Source of the DNA: Couchioplanes azureus
GTDB taxonomy: Bacteria > Actinomycetota > Actinomycetes > Mycobacteriales > Micromonosporaceae
Direction of reading: 5' to 3'
NCBI RefSeq assembly: GCF_014648355.1
Contig: NZ_BMQY01000009.1
Span: 1-64,000 of the forward strand
DNA length: 64,000 bases
The notes below the pieces were generated by a model. That model did no database searches. It saw only the letters and a list, made by a program, of their open reading frames with translations, and was not told the origin of the DNA. Below are positions 42,186 through 52,600 of this stretch, piece after piece. Numbering within the stretch: the stretch's first letter is position 1; each line of letters starts with the position of its first letter. Both the position numbers and the translations under genes were made by a program.

Positions 42186-45100
42186 ATGCCGGACGCGGGA
42201 GGGCCGCGGTTGCGCCCGTCGGACGACGAGTCGCTGTGCGAGCGGATGCGGCAGTCGGTGGCCGCCACGGTGACGTCGAGCGCGGGTGCCCTGCGCTCGG
42301 CCTCCGCGTCCACGATCGTCGGGGTGCTGGCCGTCGCCGCGCTCGCGCCCGTGGTCGCGGCGGCCGGGGGCGCGGGCGTCACCCTGGTGGCGGGCGTCGG
42401 GGTGGCCGGGTCGGTCGGGGCGAACATGCTCACCGCGGTCATCTCCGACGCGGTGCAGAAGCTGCGTGGGGGAGGCGCCGACGCGCGGGACGATCTCGTC
42501 GAGCGGATCGCGGTGGCGTTCCGTACCGAGGAGAACCGGGCGTTGCGCGCCGAGATCGTCGCCCTCTTCCAGAAGGCCGACCTGGCCAGCGCGGCCGTGC
42601 GCTCCGCCGCCGAGGGCGGCGACCGGGAGCTGCTGCCCCGGCTCGGCTTCGCCTTCGCCCAGCTCAGCGGCGAGTTCGGCGCCGCGCTTGCCGAGCTGAC
42701 GGACGAGGTACGCCGGGAGGCCACCCGGCGCAGCGCCGACCGTGAGCGGTTCCGGCAGATGGCGGCCGACCTGGCCTGGCTGCGCGAGACGTTGCGGTGC
42801 CGCGCGGTGGTGCCGGAGCCCGGCGTCGAGCCGCGCCCTCGCTGGGAAGGCAATCCGTACCGGGGATTGCTGCCGTTCGGGGAGTACCACGCCGCGGTCT
42901 TCCACGGCCGCCGGGAACTGACCCGCCGCCTGGTCGTCCGGGCCGCGGAACAGCTCGACGCCGGCGGCCTGCTGCTGGTGGTGGGACCGTCCGGCGCCGG
43001 GAAGTCGTCGCTGCTGGAGGCTGGTCTGCTGTACGCCCTCGCGAACGACGAGGTGGCGGCCGGCTCGTCGGCCTGGCCCCGGCGGGTGATCACGCCGACC
43101 GCGGATCCGCTGCGGCATCTGGCCACCCACCTGGCCGACCTGGCCGGGACCGACGCCATCTCCGCTCATCACGCGGTGCGGGCCGAGCCGTGCGCGGCGC
43201 ATCTGCTCGTACGGCAGGCCTTGCTGACCGTCCCGCAGTCCCGGCTGGTGCTCGTGGTCGACCAGTTCGAGGAGCTGTTCACCCTGGTGGACGACCAGGC
43301 GACCCGGCAGGCGTACCTGGGCGCGCTGCACAGCCTGGCCACCGAGCCGGCCCTGCCGGACGGCCGGCCGGGCGCGCTGGTCGTCGTCGGGATCCGGGGT
43401 GACTTTCTGGACCAGGCGATGGCGTGGCCGGCGGTGCGGGACGCGGTGGAGGCCGGCCCGTTCGGGGTCGGCGCGATGAGCGAGGCCGAGCTGCGCGCGG
43501 CGATCACCGGGCCGGCCGCCCAGGCGGGTGTCGCGGTCCCGGCCGCGCTCACCGACGCGATCGTCGAGGACCTGCGGGATCCGGGACTGCCGACCGGGTT
43601 CGACACCGGGGCGCTGCCGCTGTTGTCCCAGGCGCTGTTCCTGATGTGGCCGGACGGGCTGACCTTGGACGGCTACCGGACCACCGAAGGTGTCGCGGAC
43701 ATCGTCCGGTCCAGCGCCGACCGGGTCCACGAGTCGCTCACCGAGGCGCAGCGCGAGGTCGCCCGGCGGGTGTTCCAGTACCTCGTGGTGCATACCGACG
43801 GCCGGCCGGCGCGGCGGCCGGCGACCCGGCAGGAACTTCGTCTGACCGCCGGTGACGAGGGCCTGGACAAGGTGCTGGAGGTCTTCGCGGAGCGGCGGCT
43901 GCTGATCCTCGGCGACGACGATCAGGTGCACATCGCCCACGAGCAGCTCATCCAGTCGTGGCACACGCTGCGCAACTGGCTGGAGAGCAGCGCCGCCGAC
44001 CGGGCGCTGCACCGGGAACTGGTGGAGCAGGCGTCGGCCTGGCACCGCGGGCGCGACCCGTCCTATCTGTACCGGGGCACCCGGCTGGCTGCCGCCTGGT
44101 ACGCCACCGAGCGGACCGGGGCCGAGCCGGCGGTCGAGGAGTTTCTCACGGCGAGTAGCCGGCGCGAGCGGCGCAGGCGCCGGCTGAACCGGGCGACCGC
44201 GGCCGCGGTGGTCTTGCTGCTGGCGGGTGTGGTCGCCGGTGCCGTCCTGTACGACCGGCAGTCCTCCGTCGCGCTGTCCCGCAAGTTCGCCGCCCGGAGT
44301 CTGCTGCTGGGTCCGGAATCCTGGCTGAGCGCGCAGCGGCTGGCCTTGGCGGCGCTGCGCACGGCACCCACCGAGGAGGCGTACAAGGCGGTGAACGCCG
44401 TGCTCACCGGCTATCACAGCACCCTCGGGGTGGACGGCCCGGTGGAGGCCCTCGCATTCAGCCCGGACGGCCGGCACCTGGCGGCAAGCGGGTCCCGCGG
44501 CACGCGGATCTGGGATCGTGGCAGCGACCGGGTGGTCGCCGAGCTGCCTTCGGCGACCGATCTCGCGTTCAGCCGGGACAGCCGGCACCTCGTCGCCTTC
44601 GACAGCCTCGGCCCGGCGGAATTGTGGAAGGTCCCGGCGCCAGGGCAGGCCTGGACGAACCGTGCGGACGTCCTGCCGTTCGACTCGCGAGACCTGCCCC
44701 GGTTCGGCGGCTCGGCGGCACTCAGTCCCGGCGGTGACCGGGTTGTCGTCGAGACCCACGGCCGCACGGCGGACCTGTTCGACACCGGAACCAGGAGCCG
44801 CGTCGCATCCCTGCCGGCCGGGCCGGGCACCACCACGGCCGACGTCGCCTACAGCCCGGACGGCCGGTACATCGCCGTCGGCGACGGACGCGGCGCGATC
44901 CGGGTCTGGCACACGGCAACCCGCACGGCGGCGTATCCGGCGCTCACGGGCGGGACGGCGGACATCGTCCAGGTGCTCTTCACGCCGGACGGCAAGATCC
45001 TGCTGGCCCTGGCTTCCGATGGCTCGGTGTCCAGGTGGGACACGGTGACCGGCAGGGCCCGGGGTGTCCTCCCCGCGCCGCCCGGGAAGACCGCCGGGAC

Positions 45101-46343
45101 CGACGTGGCGATCTCGCCGGACGGCCGGATGCTCGCGCTGGCCGGGGGCGGCGGGCCGCCCGAGCTGGTGGACGCCGCGACCGGGCGGCCTGCCGGGCCG
45201 CCGCTGACCGGGCCGCGCGACGACGCGACCCGGGTCGCCTTCAGCCCGGACGGCCGGATCCTCGCGGCCGGTGCGAACGGTGTCGTCCGGTTGTGGGATC
45301 TGGCCGGTCGCCGGCTGGTGGAGGCGGCGCCCGAGCTTCCGGCCGCGGTGCGTGCCCTGGCCTACAGCCCGGACGGTGCCCGGCTCGCGGTCGCCGACGA
45401 CCGGGACCGCGTGCAGATCTTGGACGCGGCCACGATGCTTCCCTCCGGCCCGGTCCTGCGCACCAGCGCGGACGGCCTGGCGTTTCATCGCGACGGCGGG
45501 CTGCTGGCCGGTCGCGCCTACGGCGGCCTGACTCACCTCTGGGAACTGGGCGCCGGCAAGTCGCGGAAGAGGACGTCGGCGGGCGAGTCGAGATTCCCGG
45601 AGGAGCCGTTGCGGCGAACCGGGGTCGGGCTGGCCTACAGCCGCGACGGCCGGGTGCTGGCCATCGGCGGTGAAGACAGCCGTCCCTGGGTCTGGCGGCC
45701 CGACAGCGAGCCGGCGGCCGTGCCGCTGGCCGGGCACCGCGGCAACCTGGTCAGCCTGGCGCTGACGCCGGACGGGACGACGCTGATCACCGGGAGCGCC
45801 GGGCGGGTCGAGCGGTGGGACACCCGGACCCGGGCGGCGCGGGGTGACCCGCTCATCGACGAGGACGTCGACGACGTCGACGTGGAGTTCGGACGCGCCG
45901 AGTTCTACCGGGTGGCGCTCGACCCGAGCGGAACCCTGCTGGCCACCGCGTCCTCCTCGGGTTCCGTCCGGATCTGGTATACGCCCACCGGCTCGCCGGC
46001 CGGCCCCGAGTGGAAGGCCGGCGAGAGCGTGGACGGCGTGGCGTTCAGCCCGGACGGCCGGCAGCTCCTGGTCACCAGCGAGGAGGGCGCCGTGCTGTGG
46101 GATCCGCGTACCGGCCGGCGCCTCGGCGTACCGATGAGCAGGGCCCGCTGGCAGACGACCTTGTTCGCCTTCCGGCCGGACGGCCGCCGGCTGGCCACCG
46201 CCGACGGCCACGGCATCCAGATCTGGGACCCGGAGGTCTACCGGGATCCGGTGGGCAGCCTCTGCGCCCAGGCCGGCGACATGACCGAGCTGGACTGGGA
46301 CCTCTACGCGCCGGAGGAGACCTCGTTCCGGAGCTGTGGTTGA
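42186..46343 (+). CDS. STAND NTPase with WD40 repeats (nSTAND1 type)
   Basis: The 1385-residue protein begins with a hydrophobic region (residues about 38-86, Ala/Val/Gly-rich) and helices. A STAND NTPase follows, with NPYRGLLPFGEYHAAVFHGRR, Walker A VVGPSGAGKSSLLEAG (near 266), Walker B with the nSTAND1 signature VLVVDQFEELFTLV (near 356) and the winged-helix part. One membrane segment lies at about 672-692 (AAAVVLLLAGVVAGAVLYD). About fourteen WD40 blades follow (FSPDGR..A type), enough for two propellers. In related proteins the repeats sense a target and the NTPase oligomerises to switch on an effector. The effector here may be the N-terminal hydrophobic region. It starts 120 bases beyond the distal att repeat. 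ATG 42186 lacks a good ribosome site, so the start may be slightly later. Confidence 0.85.
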   Translation: MPDAGGPRLRPSDDESLCERMRQSVAATVTSSAGALRSASASTIVGVLAVAALAPVVAAAGGAGVTLVAGVGVAGSVGANMLTAVISDAVQKLRGGGADARDDLVERIAVAFRTEENRALRAEIVALFQKADLASAAVRSAAEGGDRELLPRLGFAFAQLSGEFGAALAELTDEVRREATRRSADRERFRQMAADLAWLRETLRCRAVVPEPGVEPRPRWEGNPYRGLLPFGEYHAAVFHGRRELTRRLVVRAAEQLDAGGLLLVVGPSGAGKSSLLEAGLLYALANDEVAAGSSAWPRRVITPTADPLRHLATHLADLAGTDAISAHHAVRAEPCAAHLLVRQALLTVPQSRLVLVVDQFEELFTLVDDQATRQAYLGALHSLATEPALPDGRPGALVVVGIRGDFLDQAMAWPAVRDAVEAGPFGVGAMSEAELRAAITGPAAQAGVAVPAALTDAIVEDLRDPGLPTGFDTGALPLLSQALFLMWPDGLTLDGYRTTEGVADIVRSSADRVHESLTEAQREVARRVFQYLVVHTDGRPARRPATRQELRLTAGDEGLDKVLEVFAERRLLILGDDDQVHIAHEQLIQSWHTLRNWLESSAADRALHRELVEQASAWHRGRDPSYLYRGTRLAAAWYATERTGAEPAVEEFLTASSRRERRRRRLNRATAAAVVLLLAGVVAGAVLYDRQSSVALSRKFAARSLLLGPESWLSAQRLALAALRTAPTEEAYKAVNAVLTGYHSTLGVDGPVEALAFSPDGRHLAASGSRGTRIWDRGSDRVVAELPSATDLAFSRDSRHLVAFDSLGPAELWKVPAPGQAWTNRADVLPFDSRDLPRFGGSAALSPGGDRVVVETHGRTADLFDTGTRSRVASLPAGPGTTTADVAYSPDGRYIAVGDGRGAIRVWHTATRTAAYPALTGGTADIVQVLFTPDGKILLALASDGSVSRWDTVTGRARGVLPAPPGKTAGTDVAISPDGRMLALAGGGGPPELVDAATGRPAGPPLTGPRDDATRVAFSPDGRILAAGANGVVRLWDLAGRRLVEAAPELPAAVRALAYSPDGARLAVADDRDRVQILDAATMLPSGPVLRTSADGLAFHRDGGLLAGRAYGGLTHLWELGAGKSRKRTSAGESRFPEEPLRRTGVGLAYSRDGRVLAIGGEDSRPWVWRPDSEPAAVPLAGHRGNLVSLALTPDGTTLITGSAGRVERWDTRTRAARGDPLIDEDVDDVDVEFGRAEFYRVALDPSGTLLATASSSGSVRIWYTPTGSPAGPEWKAGESVDGVAFSPDGRQLLVTSEEGAVLWDPRTGRRLGVPMSRARWQTTLFAFRPDGRRLATADGHGIQIWDPEVYRDPVGSLCAQAGDMTELDWDLYAPEETSFRSCG

Positions 46344-46669
46344 CGACGGCGGACGAAGAACGCCGTTGCGAATTCCACGGGGGAAGAACTCGCAACGGCG
46401 TGAGTCCTACCCTAATCGATGAAGTGTCAATCGTCCATATCGGCGGTCGAGATTGCCCCAACGGGCACCAGATCCCGGCCCGCGACGGCCGTGGCCCGGC
46501 GGGGCGCGCCGGTCGGCGCTTCCTCGATATTGCCGTACATCGATGAACACTTGCCGTGCGTGACCGAAATGTATCTATAGTGAGGTAGGTGGTGGGGGCA
46601 GGCCGGCTGAGGAAGGCTCATGGGTCGTGTGCGGCACATTCGACTAGGGAGCACATCGGAGCCGTCGTG
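46344..46669. other. 326-bp gap between the STAND gene and a LuxR-type gene
   Basis: Apart from the hairpin it holds an AT-richer promoter-like part near 46560-46600 (ATGTATCTATAGTGAGG). No gene is apparent. Confidence 0.5.
46360..46401 (+). terminator. Hairpin after the STAND gene
   Basis: ACGCCGTTGCGA at 46360-46371 pairs perfectly with TCGCAACGGCGT at 46390-46401. The loop is 18 bases. It begins 17 bases after the stop. Confidence 0.6.
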
Positions 46670-47782
46670 GTGAGCCGGAACGGTGGTCCCCGGCCGGTGC
46701 ACCCGATCCACTCCGGAAACGCGCGTGCGCCCGTGCACCACTCCGGACGCGGTCGTACGGCCCCGCCCGCGGTCGTCGCGGAGCTCACCGAGATCGTCGG
46801 CGCGCCGGAGCCCATCGCGGTCCGGGCGGAGGCCGTGCTCACCACCGTGCGGCACCGCTTCCGCTTCGACGCCGGCCGGATCAGCCTGCTGGACCCGGAG
46901 CGCCGGATCCAGCCCACGCTGGTCAGCTACGGCTATGACCAGCGGGTACAGGACTATCTGGAGGGGCGGGACCTCCTCCACGACGTCGAGGTCGTGGATC
47001 TGCACCGGCATCCGGCACCCGTACGGATCAGCTCGCTGCCCGTGCCGCCCGCCGAACTGCCGGTCTGGGCGGAGTATCTGCACCCGGCCGGCTTCCGGGA
47101 GGGGATCGCCGTACCGCTGCGCACCGCCGACGGCCGCTATCTCGGGTTGTTCGGAGCCTGCACCGAGACGGCCGCGCCGATCTGCGACGCGACGTGCCGG
47201 TTGCTGGCCCGCGTCGGCGGCCTGATCGCGCACGCCGTCGATCCGATGCGCACCATCGCCGCCATGGCCGCGATCGTCACCGACGCCGTGGCGGGCGTGA
47301 TCCTCACCCGCGCGGGCAACACCGAGGACCTGCCCGGCCTGCCCCGGCACCGGCTGCTCGCGCCCGGGTCGCCCGTCCTCGAGGAGGCCATCGCCTGTTA
47401 CCGCGACGGCGACAGTCGCGCCGGGTTTCTCACCCCCACCCGTCCGCCGGATCCGCCCGGCTATCTGAAGGCCACCATGCTCGCCTGCGGCGACGAGCTG
47501 CCGCACCATCTCACCGCCGTCGTCGTGCTGCATCCCGCCGGCGATCTGCGGCACCTGTCCCACCGGGAGATGGCCGTCCTCGGCCGCCTGATCACCGGCG
47601 GCACGCCGGACCAGATCGCGGCCGCCCTGCACATCCCGCTCTCGGCCGTCATCGTGGCGCTCGAGCAGGCGCGGACGAAGCTCGGCGCCCGCAGCACCGC
47701 GGCCGCCGTCATGCGCGCGGCCGACCTGGGCCTCTACCTGCCGCCCGCGACGGCATCCGGGTGCCCACCCGTACCCGAGTGA
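46670..47782 (+). CDS. GAF-like sensor with LuxR HTH
   Basis: The 370-residue regulator has a GAF-type sensor domain in residues about 50-190 (FRFDAGRISLLDPERRIQPTLVSYGYD ... GIAVPLRTADGRYLGLFGACTE) and a C-terminal LuxR HTH (LSHREMAVLGRLITGGTPDQIAAALHIPLSAVIVALEQARTKLG). GGAG lies 8 bases before GTG 46670; GTG 46667 is equivalent. The ligand and targets are unknown. Confidence 0.8.
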   Translation: MSRNGGPRPVHPIHSGNARAPVHHSGRGRTAPPAVVAELTEIVGAPEPIAVRAEAVLTTVRHRFRFDAGRISLLDPERRIQPTLVSYGYDQRVQDYLEGRDLLHDVEVVDLHRHPAPVRISSLPVPPAELPVWAEYLHPAGFREGIAVPLRTADGRYLGLFGACTETAAPICDATCRLLARVGGLIAHAVDPMRTIAAMAAIVTDAVAGVILTRAGNTEDLPGLPRHRLLAPGSPVLEEAIACYRDGDSRAGFLTPTRPPDPPGYLKATMLACGDELPHHLTAVVVLHPAGDLRHLSHREMAVLGRLITGGTPDQIAAALHIPLSAVIVALEQARTKLGARSTAAAVMRAADLGLYLPPATASGCPPVPE

Positions 47783-47805
47783 GCACCCGGAGCAGGACCG
47801 TCCGG

Positions 47806-48675
47806 TCAGGCGGTCGCCCGGCGGTACTTCTCCCACCAGGTGAACGCCGTGCGGTAGGCCGCCGGTGTGTCGTCGGCCGCGTGGTTGGCCAGCCCGTTAC
47901 GACCGAAGTAGTAGTCGTGGATCTGCTGGGCGGCCGGCGCCGACAGGTCGGGGTCCGAGATCGCGACGGCGTGGATGTGGTGCGGCCAGGATCCCTGGGG
48001 CGGGGTACGCCACCAGGCGGCGAAGCCGACCGTTCGCAGCGCCCGTACCGTCTGCCAGCGCTGGGTGGTCGTCAGGTTCGCCACCGTGATGTCGACCGCG
48101 CCGCCGCCGTCGTGCGTGCCCGCGGAGGTCGGGTCGGACGTGCTGTACGAGCCCTGGTCGAGCGCCAGGTTCCAGGTCAGCCGGGCGTCGGCGGCGGCCA
48201 GCATGTCCCGGGTACGGGCGTTGACCTTCCGGCCGCCGTACGTGGTGGAGGAGCCGGCGGAGACGGCCCGGGTCACCGTGAACCGGCCGTCCCCGAGCTT
48301 GGCGAGCGACGTGGCGCCCGGGAGGCCGTTCGCGTCGATGCCCGAGAAACCGAGGGAACGCTGCCAGGCGGCGTACGCGGACCGGGTGGAGGTCCCGTAG
48401 TGTCCGTCGACCGCACTCGCCGCGAGCAGCCCCTTGGCGTTCAGGGCCCGCTCCACCTCCCGGACGTGGGCGGCCGCGCCGTCGGTGGCGCCGGTGCCGT
48501 CCTTCGGCGGGTCGACCTGGGCGGCGAGGAGGACCATCTCCATGTCGACCGCCGGAAGGGCCGAGGCCTCGCCGGCGACCAGCATGCCGGTGACGGTCGC
48601 CGCGATGCCGACCGCGGTGCCGCGCGACAGCAGCCACCGTCTCGAGCGGCCGGTTCTCGGTGCGTGCTGGTTCAT
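47806..48675 (-). CDS. Exported peptidoglycan-binding / M15-like peptidase
   Basis: The 289-residue protein has an N-terminal signal with twin Arg (SRRWLLSRG), then a peptidoglycan-binding helix bundle (VREVERALNAKGLLAASAVDGHYGTSTRSAYAAWQ). A peptidase-like domain with GTHDGGGAVDI and WPHHIHAVAISD follows, which is the zinc-ligand pattern of D-Ala-D-Ala carboxypeptidases (M15-like). It may cut cell-wall peptides. It is in tandem with the SapA-like gene (its start is 11 bases after that gene's end). Confidence 0.8.
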   Translation of the reverse strand: MNQHAPRTGRSRRWLLSRGTAVGIAATVTGMLVAGEASALPAVDMEMVLLAAQVDPPKDGTGATDGAAAHVREVERALNAKGLLAASAVDGHYGTSTRSAYAAWQRSLGFSGIDANGLPGATSLAKLGDGRFTVTRAVSAGSSTTYGGRKVNARTRDMLAAADARLTWNLALDQGSYSTSDPTSAGTHDGGGAVDITVANLTTTQRWQTVRALRTVGFAAWWRTPPQGSWPHHIHAVAISDPDLSAPAAQQIHDYYFGRNGLANHAADDTPAAYRTAFTWWEKYRRATA

Positions 48676-48686
48676 GGCGCGCTCCC

Positions 48687-49145
48687 TCAGCTGCAGTGGA
48701 CGCGGTCGTAGTGGCTGTAACCGCCGCCGCCGGACGTGTCGAAGCTGCCCCAGATGTCGATGCAGGAGTTCGGCGCGTGGACGTACAGCGGCCCGGCGAA
48801 CTTGGTGAAGTGCTGGCCCGGCTTCTGGCCGTCGCTCTGCCAGGTGCCGCCGCTCTTACGGACCCCGACGGCGATGTCGTTGGACCAGCTGTGGATCACG
48901 TTGTCGTTCACCCGCGCCATGACGCAGTTGTAGCCGTTGGTCCGGTTGTAGTAGACGTCGATGTAGCCACCGGTGCGGGTCCGCCAGTCGATGGACCACG
49001 ACTTCAGGAACGCGTAGGCGCTGCCGCACTGGTTCGTCCGCGGGATGGCCTGAGCCGGTGCGGCCGAGATCCCGACCACGCCGCTGCTGATCAGGGCGAC
49101 GGCGCCGAGCGCGGCGGCGGTCCGGGCACGGAGGGACTTTCGCAT
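48687..49145 (-). CDS. Secreted SapA-like spore-associated protein
   Basis: The 152-residue product has a signal peptide cut near AQA and a mature part resembling Streptomyces spore-associated protein A: NQCGSAYAFLKSW, a central NGYNCVM strand, and YVHAPNSCIDIWG. It has four conserved Cys. A surface role in aerial growth is known for SapA but not shown here. The signal peptide fixes the start at ATG 49145. Confidence 0.75.
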   Translation of the reverse strand: MRKSLRARTAAALGAVALISSGVVGISAAPAQAIPRTNQCGSAYAFLKSWSIDWRTRTGGYIDVYYNRTNGYNCVMARVNDNVIHSWSNDIAVGVRKSGGTWQSDGQKPGQHFTKFAGPLYVHAPNSCIDIWGSFDTSGGGGYSHYDRVHCS

Positions 49146-49363
49146 GGTGGGAGCATCCGTTCTGTCTGGGAAGGAACTCCGACCACCACACCAGGAGCCG
49201 GCCCCGCGCAGTAGGTGGCGAAGCGGCCACCAATTCCTCCCCCCGCCGCGTCGCTCGAAGCCTTCGTCAAGAAAAGCTCAAGCCGCCGCCCGGCCGGTCG
49301 ATGGTGCCGCTGCCAACTCGCCCGGCGCCCCGCCGTGGCGGCATGCCGCAAGGTGGTGCTCGC

Positions 49364-49561
49364 ATGTCAGTCTCTTCGATCGGCTCGGGTGCGGCGCTGT
49401 GGGGCCACGTCATGGCCCCCGGCCAGGTGCGCGACCCGCAGGCGGAGCAGGCGCAGGTCAATGCCCAGGCCGACCTGCTGCAGGCGGTCCGCGGCGTCCA
49501 GGCCGGGACCGTCGTCGCCGCCCGGGTCACCGGCGGGACCGGGATCGACGTCTACGCGTGA
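49364..49561 (+). CDS. Small hypothetical protein
   Basis: The 65-residue protein starts MSVSSIGSGAALWGH and continues as an acidic, Gln/Ala-rich helix (AEQAQVNAQADLLQAVRG). I do not recognise the family. AAGGTGG lies about 8-14 bases before ATG 49364. It converges with the fusion gene that ends at 49602. It may be a chance reading frame. Confidence 0.4.
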   Translation: MSVSSIGSGAALWGHVMAPGQVRDPQAEQAQVNAQADLLQAVRGVQAGTVVAARVTGGTGIDVYA

Positions 49562-49601
49562 CGTCCCCCCGGCCCGGGTGACGTCTTCGGCGGTGGACGC
49601 C

Positions 49602-52600
49602 CTATCGGGCGACGCCCGAGACAAGCCCGGGATGAGCGGCGACGAACTGCGGCAGCGTGCCGTCCCGGACCGCGCGGAACATCTCGTACGCCTCCGGTTC
49701 CAGCTCCTCGCCGAGATATTGGCCGGCGCGGTGCACGCCGTGCCCCGGCGTCTTGATCATGGTGATCCGGTCGGGGCTGATCCCGCGCAGGGCCAGCGCC
49801 AGGTCGGTCGGACTGGCCGGCCCGGTCGTCATCGTCATCGCGTTGCCGGCTCGCCGGAGCACCGCGTCGAGCTTGATCGGGTTGGTCGCCAGGTTCTGCC
49901 GCTTGGCCTCCGCGGCGATCGCCGCGATGAACTCCTGCTGGTGGTGCTGGCGCCCGTAGTCGCTGCCCTTGACCGCCTTGCGCTGGCGCAGGTAGTCGAT
50001 GGCCTCGGCGCCGGTCATCCGGTTGCAGCCCTTCGGGAACACCCGGTCGGTGTGTATCGAGCGGACCTGGGCGTCGACGCAGACGCGCAGCCCGCCGAGC
50101 GCCCGGATCACGTCGGCGAAACCGTAGAAGTCGACGAGCACCGCAGCGTCCAGCCCGGGCAGGCCGGTCAGCCGCTTGACCGTGGCGGCCAGCAGCCGGC
50201 CGCCCCGGGCCCGGTCCTGGTCCAGCCCGGACCCGTACGCGAAGGAGCTGTTGAGCCGGTCGCGGCCGCCCTGGAAACCGACCTCGGGCAGCGCCGGGAT
50301 GTCGACCAGGGTGTCCCGCGGCAGCGAGAACAGGTACGCGCGATCCTTGCTCTTCGGCACGTGCAGGACGATCACGGTGTCCGACCGGATCGTGCCGGTG
50401 GACCCCTTCCGCCAGTCGATGCCGATCAGCAGGATGGTGAGCGGCTTGTCGAGGCTCCAGCCGTCCGGGTCCATGCGGTAGGCGGCCGCGTCGCCGAGCA
50501 GGTCGGCGCGCTGGATGGAGTTCTCGTACCGGTGGCGCAGGGCCGTGGTGACCACCGCCGTCGTGCCGCTCATCGCGACCAGCACGACGCCGGTCCACAG
50601 GGTGATCCGGGCCCACAGCGGGCCCTTGTCGCGCCCGAGCCGCCGCAGCCGGACCCGCCGCTGGATGCGCGCGGCGCGGGAGTCGGCCGAGGGAGCGTTC
50701 GGGACGAGAGCCGCCGCACGCCCGGTGCGCGGCGTGACGTGCCAGCGCAGCCGGCTGCCGATCAGTGCGGTCACCGCCGACTGGATCGTCACCAGATAGA
50801 TGAGCTGCCGGTAACCGATCTGCTGCAACGGCAGTGACCACAGCGGACCGGCCGGCTCCCGGTCGAGGCGGAACGCGTAGACGGCGACCAGGAACTGGGC
50901 GAGGTGGATGCCGAGCCAGAGCACCGCGATCCAGCCGGCCGGCTCGAACAGCAGCGACCAGAGCAGGTAGATGTCGACGGCCGGGGCCAGCATGGGCTGC
51001 AGGACCTGGAAGATGGCGACGTAGACCGAGCCACGGCGGCCGAGCCGGCCGCCGGCACCGCGTTCGCGCAGCGCGGCCCGGTGCTTCCACATCGCCTGCA
51101 TGGTGCCGTAGCACCACCGGTAGCGTTGCCGCCACAGCCCGGCCCAGGTGCTCGGCGCCTCGGTCCAGGCGCAGGCCTTGTCGTCGTAGACCACCCGCCA
51201 TCCGGCCCGGCAGATGGCCATCGTGATGTCGGTGTCCTCGGCCAGCGTGTCGGTGTCGAAACCGCCGGCCGCCTCCAGCGCGGCCCGGCGGAAGGCCCCG
51301 AGGGCGCCGGGCACGGTCATCATGCAGCCGGCGGTCTCGAACACCCGGCGGTCCAGGTTGAACGCGACGACGTACTCCACGTGCTGCCAGCGGCCGATCA
51401 CGCCGGTACGGTTCGCGACCTTGGCGTTGCCGGCGACCGCGCCCACCCCCGCGTCGGCGAACCGCCGGACGAGCAGCTCGATGGTGTCCGGCTCGACGAT
51501 CGTGTCGCCGTCGATCAGCACCAGGATGTCGTGACGCGCCTCCGCGACGCCGGTACGCAACGCGGCCGCCTTGCCCCGGTTCGCCCGGCGCAGGACGCGT
51601 ACGCCGGGCCGGCCGAGCCCCTCCACCAGGGCCGCGGTGTCGTCGGTCGATCCGTCGTCGACGACCACGATCTCCAGGTCGGGATAGCCGGTGGCGAGCA
51701 GCGACTCGACGGTGGCGACGATGTTGGCGGCCTCGTTGTGCGCCGGCACGATCACCGACACCGGCGCGCGGAACGGTGGCGGCGTCCGGCGCGAGCGGCG
51801 GGAGTGCCGCCACGCGCAGAAGGTCTGGATCAGCATGCGGGTGCCGGCGAGCACGGTCGCGAAGATCATGAGGGCGAAGAGGGCGTCGCCCACCAGGCCG
51901 GCGCCGTGCTGCGCGATCGCGAACGCCTGACCGTGCACGCGCATGCGCTGTGGCGCCTGCGTGGTGGCGGGCAGGTCCGGCAGGGCGTCCGAGAGGGTGA
52001 CGCTCTGCCGCCCCTGTGCGGCGAGCTGCGGCAGCAGCAGGTCCAGCGCCGCGACGGTCTGCCGCCGGTCGCCGCCGCCGTCGTGCATCAGCACGATCGT
52101 TCCGGCGTCCCCGCGGGGCAGGGCGGCGTCGACGATCCACCGGGTGCCCGGGCGGCGCCAGTCGTTGGTGTCCCGGTCCGCGAGCACCGTGACGTAGCCG
52201 TCGCGCCCGGCGGCCCGGATCAGGTCGAGGCCGCGTTGGTCGACGCGGGCCGCCGATGCCAGGTAGGGCGGCCGGAACAGGCGGACGTCGCGGCCGGTGG
52301 CGTGGGCGACCGCGTTGCGCGTCAAGGCGAACTCGATCCGGCGCCGGCTCGGCGACATCGCCGACAGGTCGTGATGGGTGAAGGAGTGCAGGCCCAGCTG
52401 ATGGCCCTCGGCGAGGATCCGGCGTACCAGCTCGGGATGCTTGTTCACCTGGGCGCCCACCACGAAGAACGTGGCCTTGGCGCCGTGCCGGCGCAGCGCG
52501 TCGAGGATCTGCGGCGTCCACACCGGATCCGGGCCGTCGTCGAAGGTCAGGGCGACGGCCCGGGCGGGGAGCCGCCGGGCGCTCAACCGTTCGTCCTCGG

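Noticed and set aside
41967..46211. A 1414-codon open frame on the minus strand
   Set aside because: It is antisense to the STAND-WD40 gene, whose motifs are clear. Such long mirror frames are expected at this GC content.
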